64,000 bases of DNA, from NCBI GenBank assembly GCA_009192285.1, contig CM018603.1:4146588-4210587 (forward strand), given 5' to 3'. Both the position numbers and the translations under genes were made by a program. Positions 22,123 to 34,202 of this stretch are shown piece after piece. Within the stretch, counting starts at the first letter, position 1, and the number at the start of each line of letters is the position of its first letter. The notes beneath the pieces were generated by a model that saw nothing but the letters and a program-made list of their open reading frames with translations, was not told the DNA's origin and did no database searches. This DNA is from Morchella semilibera (taxonomy: Eukaryota > Ascomycota > Pezizomycetes > Pezizales > Morchellaceae).

Positions 22123-25100
22123 ATGGGTGACCAGCTAGATCGGCCATATGGGGTCAAGGTGTTGTTTGAAGGAGTTGACCCCGTTATTGAGTATGTTCTC
22201 GTACCTTTCCTGATATGAGGCTGCTCTAATTATAATGGTTCTGAGATAGCTTAGTCGCAGTACATGGGCTTGATGGTGGCCGGGAGACTACCTGGACAGC
22301 TGACAACGGTGCCCTATGGCTCCGCGACTTTCTCCCTAGCGACGTCCCTAATGCCCGTATCATCTCTTATGGCTATGACGGTAGAACTAAGGACTCCTCC
22401 CAGAAGAGTTGCCAGAGGCTCCATGATCATTCCATAGGTCTTGTTACGGAGCTTACCCTCCACCGAGAAACAACAAATGTAACGTTTTAACTCGAAAGGC
22501 GCACCCCGGTAAACAGATAACTGACGGAGCGCAGACAAGAACCCGACCGATCATCTTTATCGCTCATAGCGCAGGAGGAATTATTCTTAAAGATGTAAAG
22601 TAGTTCGTTTCTTATTCATGCTTGACTACATGTTCTATTCCAGCGGCGAACGCACCCTATTCACGAATGCGACCTGGTACCGCGGCAGCCACCAACGGAA
22701 CCGTCCAGTTGAAGAACGCACCCCACCAAGTCATAAAGAGCAGTCAAGATGGAGGACCTTTCAACCTTCGTCACCGGGCAGGTCGCTACACCCACCCAAT
22801 GAATATCTTCCAACAATAATCGCCCATCCCTATTCTCTGAGAGGATGGTGGCCTGGAGCTCGAGTTGGCTGATATTCTCCAGTACAGGGGTGCGCCCTTG
22901 AATGGGACACCAACCTAAGCCGGATGGTTAATGGGTCGGCCCGCCTAGGACAACGGATAACTGGATGCCGCTGGAGTAGTACATGTTAAAACTCATTATC
23001 ATCTCTGCCTCGTTAGAGGGGGAGCAGGGAAGAAGATACTAATATTACACTGGTCTTAGGCACTTATTCATTCCCATTCGGCCAACAAAAATAATCTACT
23101 ACATCACAATGCGATGAAGACATCCACCTATGGAATTCTTTTTTTCGGCACCCCTCACCAAGGAGAGGATATCATCAAGTGCACGCGGAAGATATTTGGT
23201 GCTTCTAAATCCACTAGGACGAGAACGAGCTCACCACTAGTAGAAGGCTTATCGGAAGGGTCAGACCAACTCCAAAAGCAGCTCGTTCAGTTTAATCACA
23301 TAAGCAGTGACTTTGTCACCGCATGTTTCTACGGCACATACAAGCCCCTAAATGAGAATAAGACAAATTCAACAACTATACCCGGTGCTGTCAACGTGGA
23401 AGTTCTATCAATTCATAGTGGCCAGGACGACATGGTAAAATATAGATCTCTTGAGGATGATGGATTCAGAAAGGTGTCTGCCTGTATCCGGCTGATGGCA
23501 GCGGATGCACCTAAGAAGATATCGGGTGTATGGGAAAAATGGAATAGGCTAAGAGGTAAATTGATTCATGCTTCAGCTCAATATACGCTATTAACTAACA
23601 TAATCAAGATGCGGAGAGTGATGGATTTCAGAGGACATTTGACATACCATTCGAGCCCGAATATCCGCGAAATAAGCACTTCACAGGACGGGAGTCTATT
23701 TTAGAGAATGTGCAATCAGCCATTGACAATGCACATTCCTCTACCAGTAATGACATGGCCTTTGTAATCCTTATCGGGTTAGGAGGAGCTGGAAAGACAC
23801 AGATTGCATCTGAATATGCTTACCGTCATCAACAGGATTACCAGTCGATATTCTGGGTCAGTTTTATGACAAAAACATCCGCCGAAGCTGGGTTCACTGC
23901 CATTGCCACGAGATTGGTACAGGAGCACGCGAAGATAGCCCATGGAGCGCCCAACTACCTATCAATAGCGAAGCACTTAGATATGGTAGGTATTTTTGAC
24001 GAAAGGGGTAACATAATCGACGACCAAGAGAACACTGAGAAAATCATTAGAGGTGTAAAGTTATGGTTTTCCAACCGAGCTAACAAGAACTGGCTACTTA
24101 TCCTTGATAATGTAGACGACCTCGATAATATTACGGAATATGTTCCAAGAACTACGCATGGTACTATAATTATGACAAGCCGAAGGATTGATAGTGCACC
24201 TCTTGGAACTGGATTGAAGGTCGAGCCGATGAATCAGGAAGAAAGTACAAGCCTCTTCTTTAAGAGCTCGGGCTTGGAAGGTGGGCCTTAACCTTTGCAA
24301 TTTGGTTCCGGAATAGCACGCAGAGCTAACTGTTTGGTTAACGGTGTTACAGCTGATGATCTTGCAACAAAGCTCGTAGAACGGCTTGGGGGTCTCCCAC
24401 TTGCACTTGTTCAAGCAGGTGCTTATATAGCAGTCCGAGGAACCCCTTTGAAGAAATATCTAGAAATCTACGAAAAGCACTTCCACGAGGTCCTGAGCAA
24501 GAAACCATCAAACGCCACATGGCAATACGGAGAACGTACTGTTTGTACTACTTGGGAGGTCTCCTTCCAGTCCATCAGCGAGACGGATCCGGAAGCCGCC
24601 AGATTATTATCTCTCTGCTCTTTCCTGGCCAATAGAGGCATTCGGGACGATATGCTACATAAAGGCATGGGCTTGGGCAAGGACGGTACGTGGATACAGA
24701 GCTAGAATCGACTACCGCCTTACTTAACTGACACCGGCCCGAATGCAGATATTACATTGCATGATAAACTCAGCTTACTCTTTTCATATTCTCTTGCAAG
24801 CCGCAAAGATATTGGATCTGCACCAAGCTTCGATATCCACCCATTAGTTCATCTGTGGTCACAGAAACGGCTCGAGCCAACCGAAAGTATTCTTGTAAGC
24901 AAGAAAACCCGAACACTCGTCGTAAATGCTATAGGGCCGCTCCACGCGACAGGCGGCTGGGAATATAGATGCGATATTCTACAACATGTTTTGGCTACTG
25001 GTGAGCATGTTATTGAAAGTATGACGACATCATTAGACGAAGGGGATGCAGACAACATCATAGATATAGCCTTATTCCTGTTTAAGCAAGGTCGCCTGGA

Positions 25101-28100
25101 AGAGAGTAAAGCGCTACTACATTTCCTGCAAGAACGGTTAGCGCAGGTGCAATTTTCTGGAGATGACGTGAAAGAGAATGCCAGGTTCGGATTTAACATA
25201 AAAATTTCAACCTATCTCTTTTATATCAACAAAAAGCAGGGACAGGTTGGAGAGCTCGAAACCCTCGGGAGCTGGCTTAGGGAATCTATAGACAATGTGC
25301 CGGACGACAGCTCTGCTCGGCGCCTCCTGGCTGTTTTCAGCGGCGAGATTGATAACAGACCTAATGAGGAGCAAGTAGGGGAAATACTAAGGCGCAGCTA
25401 CGAACGGCTCGGGCCAGATCATCCACTCTTCCTCTCTTTGAAGTCAGAGATGGCAGGCCTTTATGCAACTGAAGGTCGACATAAGGAAGCAATAGAGATG
25501 GCAGAGGCAGTGCTAGAGGTGAGGAGACGCGTGCTTGATATTGATGATCCGGATATCCTCGACACTATTATACAACTAGGACTATTTTACTTGAACGCTG
25601 GGACCGATGTTGGGAAGTCGGGGCATGGCGAAGAAGCCGCAGAACTGTGGAGGAAGGCGGAAAAGCTATTATTGGAAGCAGTGGCTATGGCCAAGTCGTT
25701 GTTTGGGGAGAAGAGCCGGCTCACCTTTGAGGCTCATCGCTTACTAGCAGGAGTCTATCTGAGCCAGGGACAGCAAGAACGAGTATATTCTTTATTCGTT
25801 CCCATGTGCTGTGGCAATCTCGATCTCTTGGATGATCTGACATGTCTTACCGACTGGAGCATGGCCGGGGCAACCGTAAACACGGAACTAGCGGAAGGTG
25901 CCGGTGGGCAAAGGAGCGAGAATGGAGAGGAAACGCTACAGCTCCAGAAAATACAGGATTCAATCGAAGCGCATGGGAGTAATCATAAAATCACACTTGG
26001 ACTCAGGTGGGAGTTGTTTAAAACTTACATTGGGAATGGAAGCGGAGAAAAGGCTACAAAAGAACTACAGGAAATCGAACGCTGTGCCAGATACCAACTA
26101 AAAATAATGCCCGCGGGCGTTGGGGAGCGAAAATGGCTGAAAGAGCTTCTTGTTCTAATCGAGCCGATGCTCGGGCGCGGTGGGGTCGAGGCGATAGTCC
26201 AGAGCGAACAGGGGGAAGGTGATGGAACGCAGCACACCGAGCCGTGGCCAGGGGCAACTGAGGCGATGGGCATGCAACCTACAGAGGACCAGGGGTCCAC
26301 GAATTATCCCCCGGATGGGCGAGATGTAGAGAGATATATAAAGGAGGAAGAGAATGCCTGCAAAGCATCCAAAAGTGAAAAGGGTGAAGAAGAAGAAATG
26401 CTGCAGCTCCGGGAGATACATGAATCAAGCATGCTCCTTGGGCGAGGCCATATGACAACACTTTGTTTGAGGTGGGAGCTGTTTCAGACTTACTATGTGA
26501 AGTCTAGAATGGCGAAAGCTGAGCAACAATCACGGATAGTCAACTACTACGCCAAACAAGACCTCCATGAGAACCCTGCAGCCCATAAGGAGGATAGCCC
26601 TCTCAGATATCTCATTGAAGGGACCGGGAAGTTACTGGGATCATTTAGGGCGTTGGGTCAGGGGGAGTTATGCGAGGAGCAGATGCTGCAGCAAGCAATT
26701 CGGATGAGCCTTGCCCCTAACGAGGATGTAAATGATAAAGGTCTAGGTGACGTCAGGGGCAAAGAGGCCAGAGCTTGGAGGGCGATGGGCATGCAAACTA
26801 CAGAGGGCGAGGGGTCCATGGATTATCCTTCGGATGGAGGAGATATAGAGAGATATATAGAGGAGGAAAAGAACGCCTGCAAAGCAACCCAAGGCGCAAA
26901 GGGTGAAGAAGACGAAATGCTGCAGCTCCGGGGGATACACGAATCAAGCATGCTCTTTGGGAGAGGCCATATGAGAACGCTTTGTTTGAGGTTGAAGTTG
27001 TATATGACTTACTATGAGAAGTCTAAAATGGCGAAAGCTAAGCAACAATTACGGGTAGTCAACTACTGCGCCAAAAAAGACCTCCATGAGAACCCTACGG
27101 CCCATAACGAGGATAGGTCTCTCAGACGTCTCATTAAGCTTACCGAGGAGGGTCTGGGGTTACTTAGGGGCCTGAGTGAACAGGAGTCACGCGAGGACGA
27201 GTCATGCGAGCAGGAGATGCTCCAGCAAGCAATCCAGATGAGCCTTGCCCCCGACGAGGATATAAATGATAAATCTCTAGGTGATGTCACGGGCAAAGAA
27301 GCCAGAGCTTGGAGGGCGAAACATTGGGCAACAGCAGAGACACATGGGCGGGATATTGTTGAGTCCAGCGGTCGCACCCTCGGTAATTCTCACCCGAAAA
27401 CCCTCGAGGCCATGGCGCGATTGGCACAGACATACACGATGCAAGGTAAATGGGATGAGGCTGTACAGCTACAGCAAGATATCTTAAGCGGTAGGAGGGA
27501 AGCGCTGGGACTAGAGCACCCCCATACACTATCAGCGATGGCAGCTTTGGCAACAAGCTACTGGCACCTGTCGGACTTTGCGAATGCAGGCATACTGGAG
27601 AGAAAGGTGCACGAAGCACGGTTCCGGATATTAGGCTGCGATCACCCAGATACCCTCTCAGCCATGCGGAATCTTGCAGCGACATATGCATCCCAGAACA
27701 AATATACACCCGCAGTCAAGTTGCAGACACAAGTAGTTGAACGCTTCCAGACCGCCCGGTTCACATTCAAGCCTGGCGAGGGATTTCTCCCAAATACTGG
27801 AACCGACGACGAATTGCTTCAAATCTACCGAGCGGGACTAGAAAGAAACCAGCCAAAGAGCCCCTCCAATCACAATAGACGTTCAATCAAGGCTCCCGAT
27901 ACACAAGAGGTACCCTGGATGCAAAGGATGACTGAGGTCTTCAACTGGATGAAGGACACGTTTCCACCCTTTGTGGTTGTTTCAGTTTCTTTTTGCATAT
28001 CGTTCATCTTTTCTACCTTTCTCCTATTTCTTTCATTTGTCGGCTTATACCTTATCACGTTTCCTTTGCGGATTTTCGGCGGGCAGCGCGGTTCATTCCC

Positions 28101-28185
28101 GCGTGTCCTCCAGGCCTTCATGGGCCAGGTTTCCGGCAGTGCTCGTCAGAAGAACAGACCTAGAGAAAAAGCTTTGCGTGGTTAG
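22123..28185 (+). CDS. NLR-like protein: alpha/beta-hydrolase, NB-ARC, UIM-like repeats, TPR, C-terminal membrane segment (1764 residues)
   Basis: Seven exons (22123-22190, 22250-22478, 22535-22594, 23060-23555, 23609-24280, 24353-24685, 24749-28185) join with every phase matching and no internal stop. Domains in order: a serine-hydrolase-type domain (VAVHGLDGG near residue 25, FIAHSAGG with candidate nucleophile Ser111, FFGTPHQG near 150); linker FDIPFEPEY; NB-ARC with P-loop GLGGAGKT (341-348), Walker B LLILDNVDD (447-455) and GLPLA (522-526); a long helical region; two copies of a 173-178-residue segment, each with a UIM-like helix (EEQMLQQAIRMSL near 1262, EQEMLQQAIQMSL near 1440); TPRs of kinesin-light-chain type (HPHTLSAMAALA, HPDTLSAMRNLA); and a hydrophobic segment about 1691-1728 long enough for one or two membrane helices. 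Such STAND proteins are thought to oligomerise on ligand sensing. The UIMs suggest ubiquitin binding and the tail membrane anchoring; both are inferred. Intron 3 is unusually long. Confidence 0.88.
22191..22249 (+). other. intron 1 of the NLR-like gene
   Basis: GTATGT donor, CTAAT branch, GATAG acceptor; restores the D-LVAVHGL reading. Confidence 0.8.
22479..22534 (+). other. intron 2 of the NLR-like gene
   Basis: GTAACG donor, CTGAC branch, GCAG acceptor, 56 bases. Confidence 0.85.
22595..23059 (+). other. long intron 3 of the NLR-like gene, probably with inserted DNA
   Basis: A GTAAAG donor and an ACTAAT...TTAG end frame 465 bases between HSAGGIILKD and ALIHSH, which are adjacent in this protein family. 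The first 49 bases already end in a TGAC branch and CAG and could have been a complete intron. The rest (22644-23040) is GC-richer, contains a short open frame and looks inserted. Confidence 0.7.
23556..23608 (+). other. intron 4 of the NLR-like gene
   Basis: GTAAAT donor, AACTAAC branch, CAAG acceptor, 53 bases; joins the hydrolase domain to FDIPFEPEY. Confidence 0.85.
24281..24352 (+). other. intron 5 of the NLR-like gene
   Basis: GTGGGC donor and ACAG acceptor, 72 bases. It removes the in-frame TAA and restores DDLATKLVERLGGLPLAL. Confidence 0.75.
24686..24748 (+). other. intron 6 of the NLR-like gene
   Basis: GTACGT donor, AACTGAC branch, GCAG acceptor, 63 bases. Confidence 0.85.
26263..27315 (+). 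repeat. in-frame tandem duplication inside the NLR-like gene
   Basis: Units 26263-26781 and 26782-27315 both begin GCGATGGGCATGCAA and remain highly similar at DNA level. Each encodes a charged stretch, a helical block (ESSMLxGRGHM, LHENP) and one UIM-like helix. The preceding segment (from about 25920) looks like an older, more diverged third unit. Confidence 0.85.
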
Positions 28186-30578
28186 CACGGTACGAACGGT
28201 GCTATTTATTCAGCTTGGAACTTGAAGCTGAAAGACTGTGGAGAGCGAAGTGCAGAGCGAAGGATGATGAACCTTGAGTTAACGACTGCACATGAGCAAC
28301 ATGATATGGGTCATGGGATTATTGTATTTCATATTACTTACTTTGTTATTAGTCATACTATGTTAAGTCATTCCATTTGTCAGGGATCGAGTCATATTTC
28401 TTACACTGTAATGTCTCTCATTATATTAAATCTCTTTTGTACTACTTTTCTTTATAGATACCTTCTCCGATCCTTACGATTGCAATCAAAGAACTCTCTA
28501 CATCTTTAAGGAAGAGGTCTTGATTAGTTATATATGTGTTTATAGGAAACGTTTGGTTCAACCTGGGAGGCAATACTTTTCAATTGTTTTGATAATTGGA
28601 CATTAGCGAGGCCTAGCTGGCGTGGGTTAGGGCTGCAGGCCCACGGAACCACCCCCGGCCCCCCCTCTTTGTCTTAATAGCTATTGTGCTCTTATTTTCA
28701 CCTATCCCCGAGGCGCCATCTACACATATACTACAAGTCACTAAGGAACGCCAGGACTTACTAGTCTTAGATTTTTACTGATTACTAGGTTGTGGTTTAT
28801 GGTATCACCTTTCAGGTACAGTCTCTGACCGAGTATCATATACAGCTGGCTCTTGTTATAGTGATACCCCATATAGTGATGCTCTCGTTATAATGATAAG
28901 AATCGGCGGTCCCGAAATACCCTTTTACCAGTATCTCTTTACTTCTTATAGTGATACTCGCCTTATAAGAATATATTCAGCACAGATTTTTCGGTCCCGA
29001 CTGTATATGTTTCTATCAATCTGGACGAGTTTCTCTACACACTCCCGATAAGAATGGGTGCTCTATTCTCTTTGCCATGTAAAGCACATGTGACCCCCAA
29101 CCCTTCTCACGAAGCGATCTCTTTTCTATATTAATCTTTGCAATGAGGCCCGAGATAATGAGCGCGCTACGTGGGCCAGTGTTGAGGAAGACAGAAGAAG
29201 TTTATTTTTTTTGTCCTTGTTTTTGTTTTTGTTTTTCGTTTATATATTCATATGGGAGGAAAATTCCATATACAGCTCCGGAGAGAGGGAGTGGCTGGCT
29301 GCTGTAGCCTAAGGGCTGCATGCAATATGAGTATGACGTATAAATAAATATTTAATATAATCTTTGCATGCGGTTCATGCGCTATCACTCGACATGCTCT
29401 TCCACTTCTTTGTACCTCCCTCCCTCTTTTTCTATTAATACACTGTTCGTTAGTTCCTCTCTTATTTAACCCCGAGAATGTCCAATCTTGATGCCTAGGA
29501 TTACTTGTCCAGTACAGACACCTAATACTCAGCTGACTGGGTTCCCCAAATATAAGACGGTCCTCTTCAGGGTCCCGTGAGATACTGGAGACCTTGTTTG
29601 AAACAGGGCAAAATACTCAAGCTGTTGGGAACTGGTGTTTATAACTGCGTGACATTCCGGGCGACACAAGCCAATGCGGGTACGGGTGTGGCCCTCTTCC
29701 TATGTTATTGCTTAATAACCCTAACCCTACTATAGTATCTAACTCCCTTTCAATTGGAACTGAGTTTATAACCGGTTTATAACCGTGTTTCTTACTCCCA
29801 GTATCCTCCTCTTGTATATTTGACGGGACCCTAGTCCTCTTACATACTCCAAATAGCCGGTCAATTAAGCAAGTCTAGTACTATCCAGTGGACCTGAAAT
29901 CTACGAAATAATCCTTGTGCCCCCTAACATTTCTCTGATACAAGGCGGCTAGTCTCCTCACTTATCATTTCCTAACCCAACGCATAGAAGCCCCCCGCTT
30001 GATGGCCTACCGAACCACGCCCCACCTCCCTCTTACCCAACATCCAACCCCCCTTCTTTTTCATCCAATCCGCCTAATTCCCTGATATGCTGCAAAGGAA
30101 ATGAGGAGATAAAGTTGAGGACAATAAACAAAATAGATGAAATGATTTTACCTTTTCGCGATCGGTGTCAGTCCTCCTCGGATTTTCCTCTTACTCTTCC
30201 TCGATCCCATTGGACGTCATTGGACGCACACGCTCTGACGCATTAGTCCCCTTCTGCCTCCGCTCTTATTTTTTTCTTCTTTTTTTTCGGGGGGGGGGGA
30301 CGGGAGCTGTCGCGCGGTGTACTCTGCATCGCATACATTACTGTCCGGCAGGGAACTGTGGCTAGGGTATTATTTTCTGTTAAAGTGGCGGAAGTAGGAA
30401 TGATCCTTGGCGCCAAGAGAGCACATGTTCCTGAGGCAACGGTGTGGGGTACCTGCATAACCGATAAGAACCCCGCACTCGGTACCTGCATTGGCGAGTG
30501 GTAAGGTTTGGAGTGTTTTTTTCTTATTCTCGGCCGTTGTTACCTTGCGCCACGGACGGATCATCTACCCCGATATCG
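28186..30578. other. intergenic, AT-rich, no gene recognised
   Basis: Contains four TATARTGATA-like words between 28850 and 28970, a (TTTTG)n run near 29217-29238, telomere-like motifs at 28623 and 29717, and a T-run/G-run at 30266-30299. Open frames are short and unsupported. Confidence 0.5.
29717..29728. repeat. short telomere-like motif
   Basis: AACCCTAACCCT. Confidence 0.6.
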
Positions 30579-30719
30579 TATCCCTTAGTCTGCCAGTAAA
30601 ATGCTGACCCCCCCAGAAGAAGCAAATTGTGTGCTACATATCTCCCTTATCAAATAATAGATCCTCCATATAAATTTAATTCCTCCATTATAGGGGTCAG
30701 CATTGACGGACTAAGGGAT
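30579..30719. mobile_element. MITE family E, copy 4
   Basis: TATCCCTTAGTCTGCCAGTA...TTGACGGACTAAGGGAT, 141 bp, best match to copy 1 (8156-8306), including the AATAATAGATC and CATATAAATTTAATTCCTCC interior. Confidence 0.8.
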
Positions 30720-30966
30720 GGTACACTGTACTAGCTGTATACTAGGGGTTACCATCCCGTGACCGCGAGCTATGTAGGACTCTAAATCGTAGATATCAAG
30801 TCCTCGACAGCTACTCTCCTACGGCCCACCACCCCCTACCCCCCTCTATCTCCCCCATCTTCCACCCCCTTCTCCTATCTTATGATATGATACCAATAGC
30901 TCCCAAATTTATAGCAATTATTCTAGTTGAATCAAGTCCAACCCATTTTATTTGCGGTTGCATATT

Positions 30967-30978
30967 GGGTTAGGGTTT
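30967..30978. repeat. short telomere-like motif
   Basis: GGGTTAGGGTTT. Confidence 0.6.
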
Positions 30979-31027
30979 CCGGTTCCCACCCTCGCAACCA
31001 ACTTTCGGGGAGTACTGCTTTACGTCA

Positions 31028-31229
31028 CTATTCCCTGGGTGTATCAGACACCTGGAGAATCCCGATTTTGGGTGAGGTAAGCAATTCGCTATGATTATCA
31101 GCCCTTGGAATACTTAGATGTACTATAAATTTCGCAGGTCGCTGCTCTATCTTTGTCGGTCACTTCCTGGATAGGGCCCGCTAATGCACGAGAGAGATTC
31201 TCCCAATGTCTCATACACCCAGGGGATAG
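31028..31229. mobile_element. MITE family A, third copy
   Basis: Left end CTATTCCCTGGGTGTATCAG, right end CTCATACACCCAGGGGATAG; the inner right end CACGAGAGAGATTCTCC resembles the 3373-3611 copy, as does the interior around AATTTCGCAGGTCGCTGCTC. 202 bp. Confidence 0.7.
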
Positions 31230-31500
31230 ACAACTGCAGAGCTAGTAGCGAGCGTACCAGGCCCCTCCTCATTTTTTCCGTGCCCAACTTCAATACCCAG
31301 CTGCGCCCGCGCCCGTGCTCGGCGCGCGCCACCACATCCGGCAAGACCAGCGCCACCGCAGCTTGTATATACAGCCGTACGTCCACGGAGACTCGGTGGA
31401 GGGGAGATAGAACTCTCAACATGGCGAGCTGCCAAAGCCTATCCCTCTCTGCCAGTTACCGCCCCCCACCCAATGCAATGTGCTGAAGGAACGGACTAGT

Positions 31501-31643
31501 TATCCCTCCGTCTGTCGATGCTGCCCACCCGATAATAGAATTGTATGAGATCTGTTATTTGATGAGAGAGATAACGAGATTAGTAAAGCCACGCTAGATT
31601 TTTTTTTTGGGGTGGGCGGCGTTTTCCGATAGACGAAGGGATA
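31501..31643. mobile_element. MITE family E, copy 5
   Basis: TATCCCTCCGTCTGTCGATG...ATAGACGAAGGGATA; shares AGTAAAGCCACGCTAGATTT with copy 2. 143 bp. Confidence 0.75.
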
Positions 31644-32848
31644 CTGCCTGGGTTTAGCCCTGAAGCCACACCCCCGACCAGCCAAAACAGCAAAAGTGCA
31701 ACACCTGCACCCCGCGCCAGATCCCACGTTCGTCACTCACCACACCACCGAAAAAAACGGGGGTGTCTGAACAGACGACAAGGGCCACGACACCCCCGGT
31801 ACATGGGGGGATAACACCTAAAAAGGTAAATACTGCCCTCCCAGGTGGTTTCCGCCGCCTAAAGCACCATGCGGGAGGACCAGATATAGTCCGACGATGG
31901 AGTTAAGCAAATACCCCGCAGCCGGAGGTTACCACTGAACCAGCCCACCCACCCAACCCAACCCACGCCAGAACCACCGCTGGAGTAGCACCGCGGCCGC
32001 AACCGCGGCCGCAAGAAGGTAGTATTCTGGTCCCCGGCTCTTGCGAGCGTGAGAATTTGGCCTGGCGGCGTGGGAAAAAGATGGGAGAAAATATAAAATG
32101 GGGAATGAAGAAAATGTAAAGGGTAAAAAGGATAAAATAAAGGTGCAAAGAAAAACACGGATAAAACAAAAAAAGGTAAAAAACCAAAAAAAAGGGGGCA
32201 CAGAAAAACATATTAGGAATATAAGAAAAAGAAAGGGAGGAGAAGAAATAGATAGATAAACAAAACCACGGGAAAAAATCGTTGGCCGTCAACACATCAG
32301 AAGCCGCACCAGATCCCAGGACCAAAAATCCCCCCACCAGCCCCACCCCCGACGCCACCCCACAGCACACCGAACCCTTTTCTCACCCTGGGGTGTATTT
32401 TCTGACCAATCACCATTCGAGTCTGGTTCCTTCCTCATGGCTTACTCAGCTTTGCTTCTGACATCATCAACGTACCAGGAACGACGGAATGGATTCTAGG
32501 CTGCTTTACATAGCCCGCCCCTGTATGATCCAGACCCCGAGCAGTAGAAACTCATCATCCTCTCGCAACCGCTTTGCAATCTGTAACTGAAATAATATGT
32601 ACCGCAAAATCGAAACACTCCCGAAATCTAATCGATCGCCTGATTTCAGTGCTTTGAGGAACCTCCGCTACCACAACGGCGGACGCCAGATGGCGGCGGA
32701 GGCCAATGGGATGTTCGTGGTTGGAATAGGACTGAGATTCGTTGGGAACTACTTACATTAGCGCTAGTCCCCATAACAATATAAACCTATATTAAGCAAC
32801 TAATATTTCCATTATAGGACTTTTTTTGATTTTTAATATTTTTTTCCC
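31644..32848. other. intergenic with purine-rich tract
   Basis: From about 32060 to 32275 the plus strand is nearly all purine (A-rich with G), giving long open frames on the minus strand that are composition artefacts. Two copies of ACCGCGGCCGCA abut at about 31991-32014. Confidence 0.5.
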
Positions 32849-33033
32849 TATCCCTTAGACGGATGAAATCGTCAAACTCGCGGCCTGGGCCACCGAGTTG
32901 GGTATATTCGTTGCTCTTAGTGGTTGATAACAACCATAGGTCCAATCAAAGTAGCCGTTAGCTGCCCGCTTAAGCTAGTATTAGCTCAAAAAGGCAAGCT
33001 GTGAATTTGACCATATCATCCGTCCAAGGGATA
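32849..33033. mobile_element. MITE related to family E (E2)
   Basis: Ends TATCCCTTAGACGGATGA and TCATCCGTCCAAGGGATA are inverse over about 30 bp; 185 bp. The outer ten bases match family E, while the subterminal part (CGTCAAACTC) differs. Confidence 0.75.
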
Positions 33034-33805
33034 GGCTCTTATTGACCTATGTTTCGATTAATTAAATGATTTTAATACATGATAATAGCTTTATAGGGTT
33101 TTTTTTTATTCGCCGAAAAACCCCGATACGCAGGTAGGCCAGCATTCACGCTTATTCTGCACAGGTAGATTTCACAGGTTAAATTTTTATTTACTTCCTG
33201 ATTAAATACTACAAGTCTTCGCTGCAGCTATTCACCCGCCTGTACCTACCTGCCATATCCGCTTCATTCGCTGCTTGATTCGCTGCTTGGATTCACTGCT
33301 CGACGGATTAGCTCATGTATGATTAGTAGGGGCAGAGAGCAGGTGTGGGGGTGTAGAAATGAAGGTGTGGAGATGGAGAGGAAGGACGTGATATCTCTGT
33401 CCCCAGCCCTAACCCTGAATTGCTTTCTTCGTATATGACTCTCTCCAAAAGATCATTAATTATGCCTTAACGGGCTCTAAATGCGCACTAAATACAATCT
33501 TTTTCACCCTTTCGGGTTTGGTTAATGGTCTTTTCGGGGTTAGGTCGTTTTAAAACCATGCCGCAGTATTAGTGCTTAAAATAATATATCCGAACTGGCG
33601 CTAAAGTACATGTAAGGAAAAAGTTACCAGCGCACACTAGATATGAAAATGAACAGAGAGACCGGAACGGCCCTGATTCGCATAGGTTGAACATGCGGTC
33701 GCCACCGCTGGTTGATTGGCGATTATTTATTACAGATAGGAATAATCTAGCTAGGAGTATGCTCTCGAAACACTGGTGCGGGGTCTAGGGGCCTGATTCG
33801 ATGTA
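33034..33805. other. intergenic
   Basis: No gene seen. CCCTAACCCT lies at 33407-33416. Confidence 0.5.
33407..33416. repeat. short telomere-like motif
   Basis: CCCTAACCCT. Confidence 0.55.
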
Positions 33806-33810
33806 GTAGA

Positions 33811-34202
33811 TGTAAAGGGATATCTCAGAAGTCACTAAGATATGGCTAATGCTAAGCGATAGTTCTGTAGCTTTTAAACTTGTAATATTGTAGACCGGAT
33901 TCCGTTCGCTTGAGAGGATGATGATTCCCCTAAGACGACGGGAATCCTACTAGCTATTTATACATAAAGAACTCCCTTAAACCCGCTAACTCCTCCAATA
34001 GCAAATCTCCCGCAATGCCTCCGCTACTGCTCCGACTTCCTACGAGGTGGGGTAACCAAGGGTCCACTCATGAGGTGTGGTAGTGGTTGCCGAGTTATAA
34101 CCGAACCCCGCTTCTGGGCGTACGTCACTCTTACATCGCGCCGTCATACCAGGACAATACCATTGTACTACCAGTACCGCACTTCCAAGCAATCCTGTAA
34201 CA
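33811..34202 (-). repeat. 3' LTR of the Gypsy element
   Basis: 392 bp, about 99% identical to 40802-41193. The plus-strand view runs TGTAAAGGG...CCTGTAACA. Confidence 0.95.

Noticed and set aside
31859-32370. Overlapping minus-strand frames with Phe/Leu-rich proteins
   Set aside because: They arise from the purine-rich plus strand at 32060-32275; composition explains them, and no start context, introns or family features support them.
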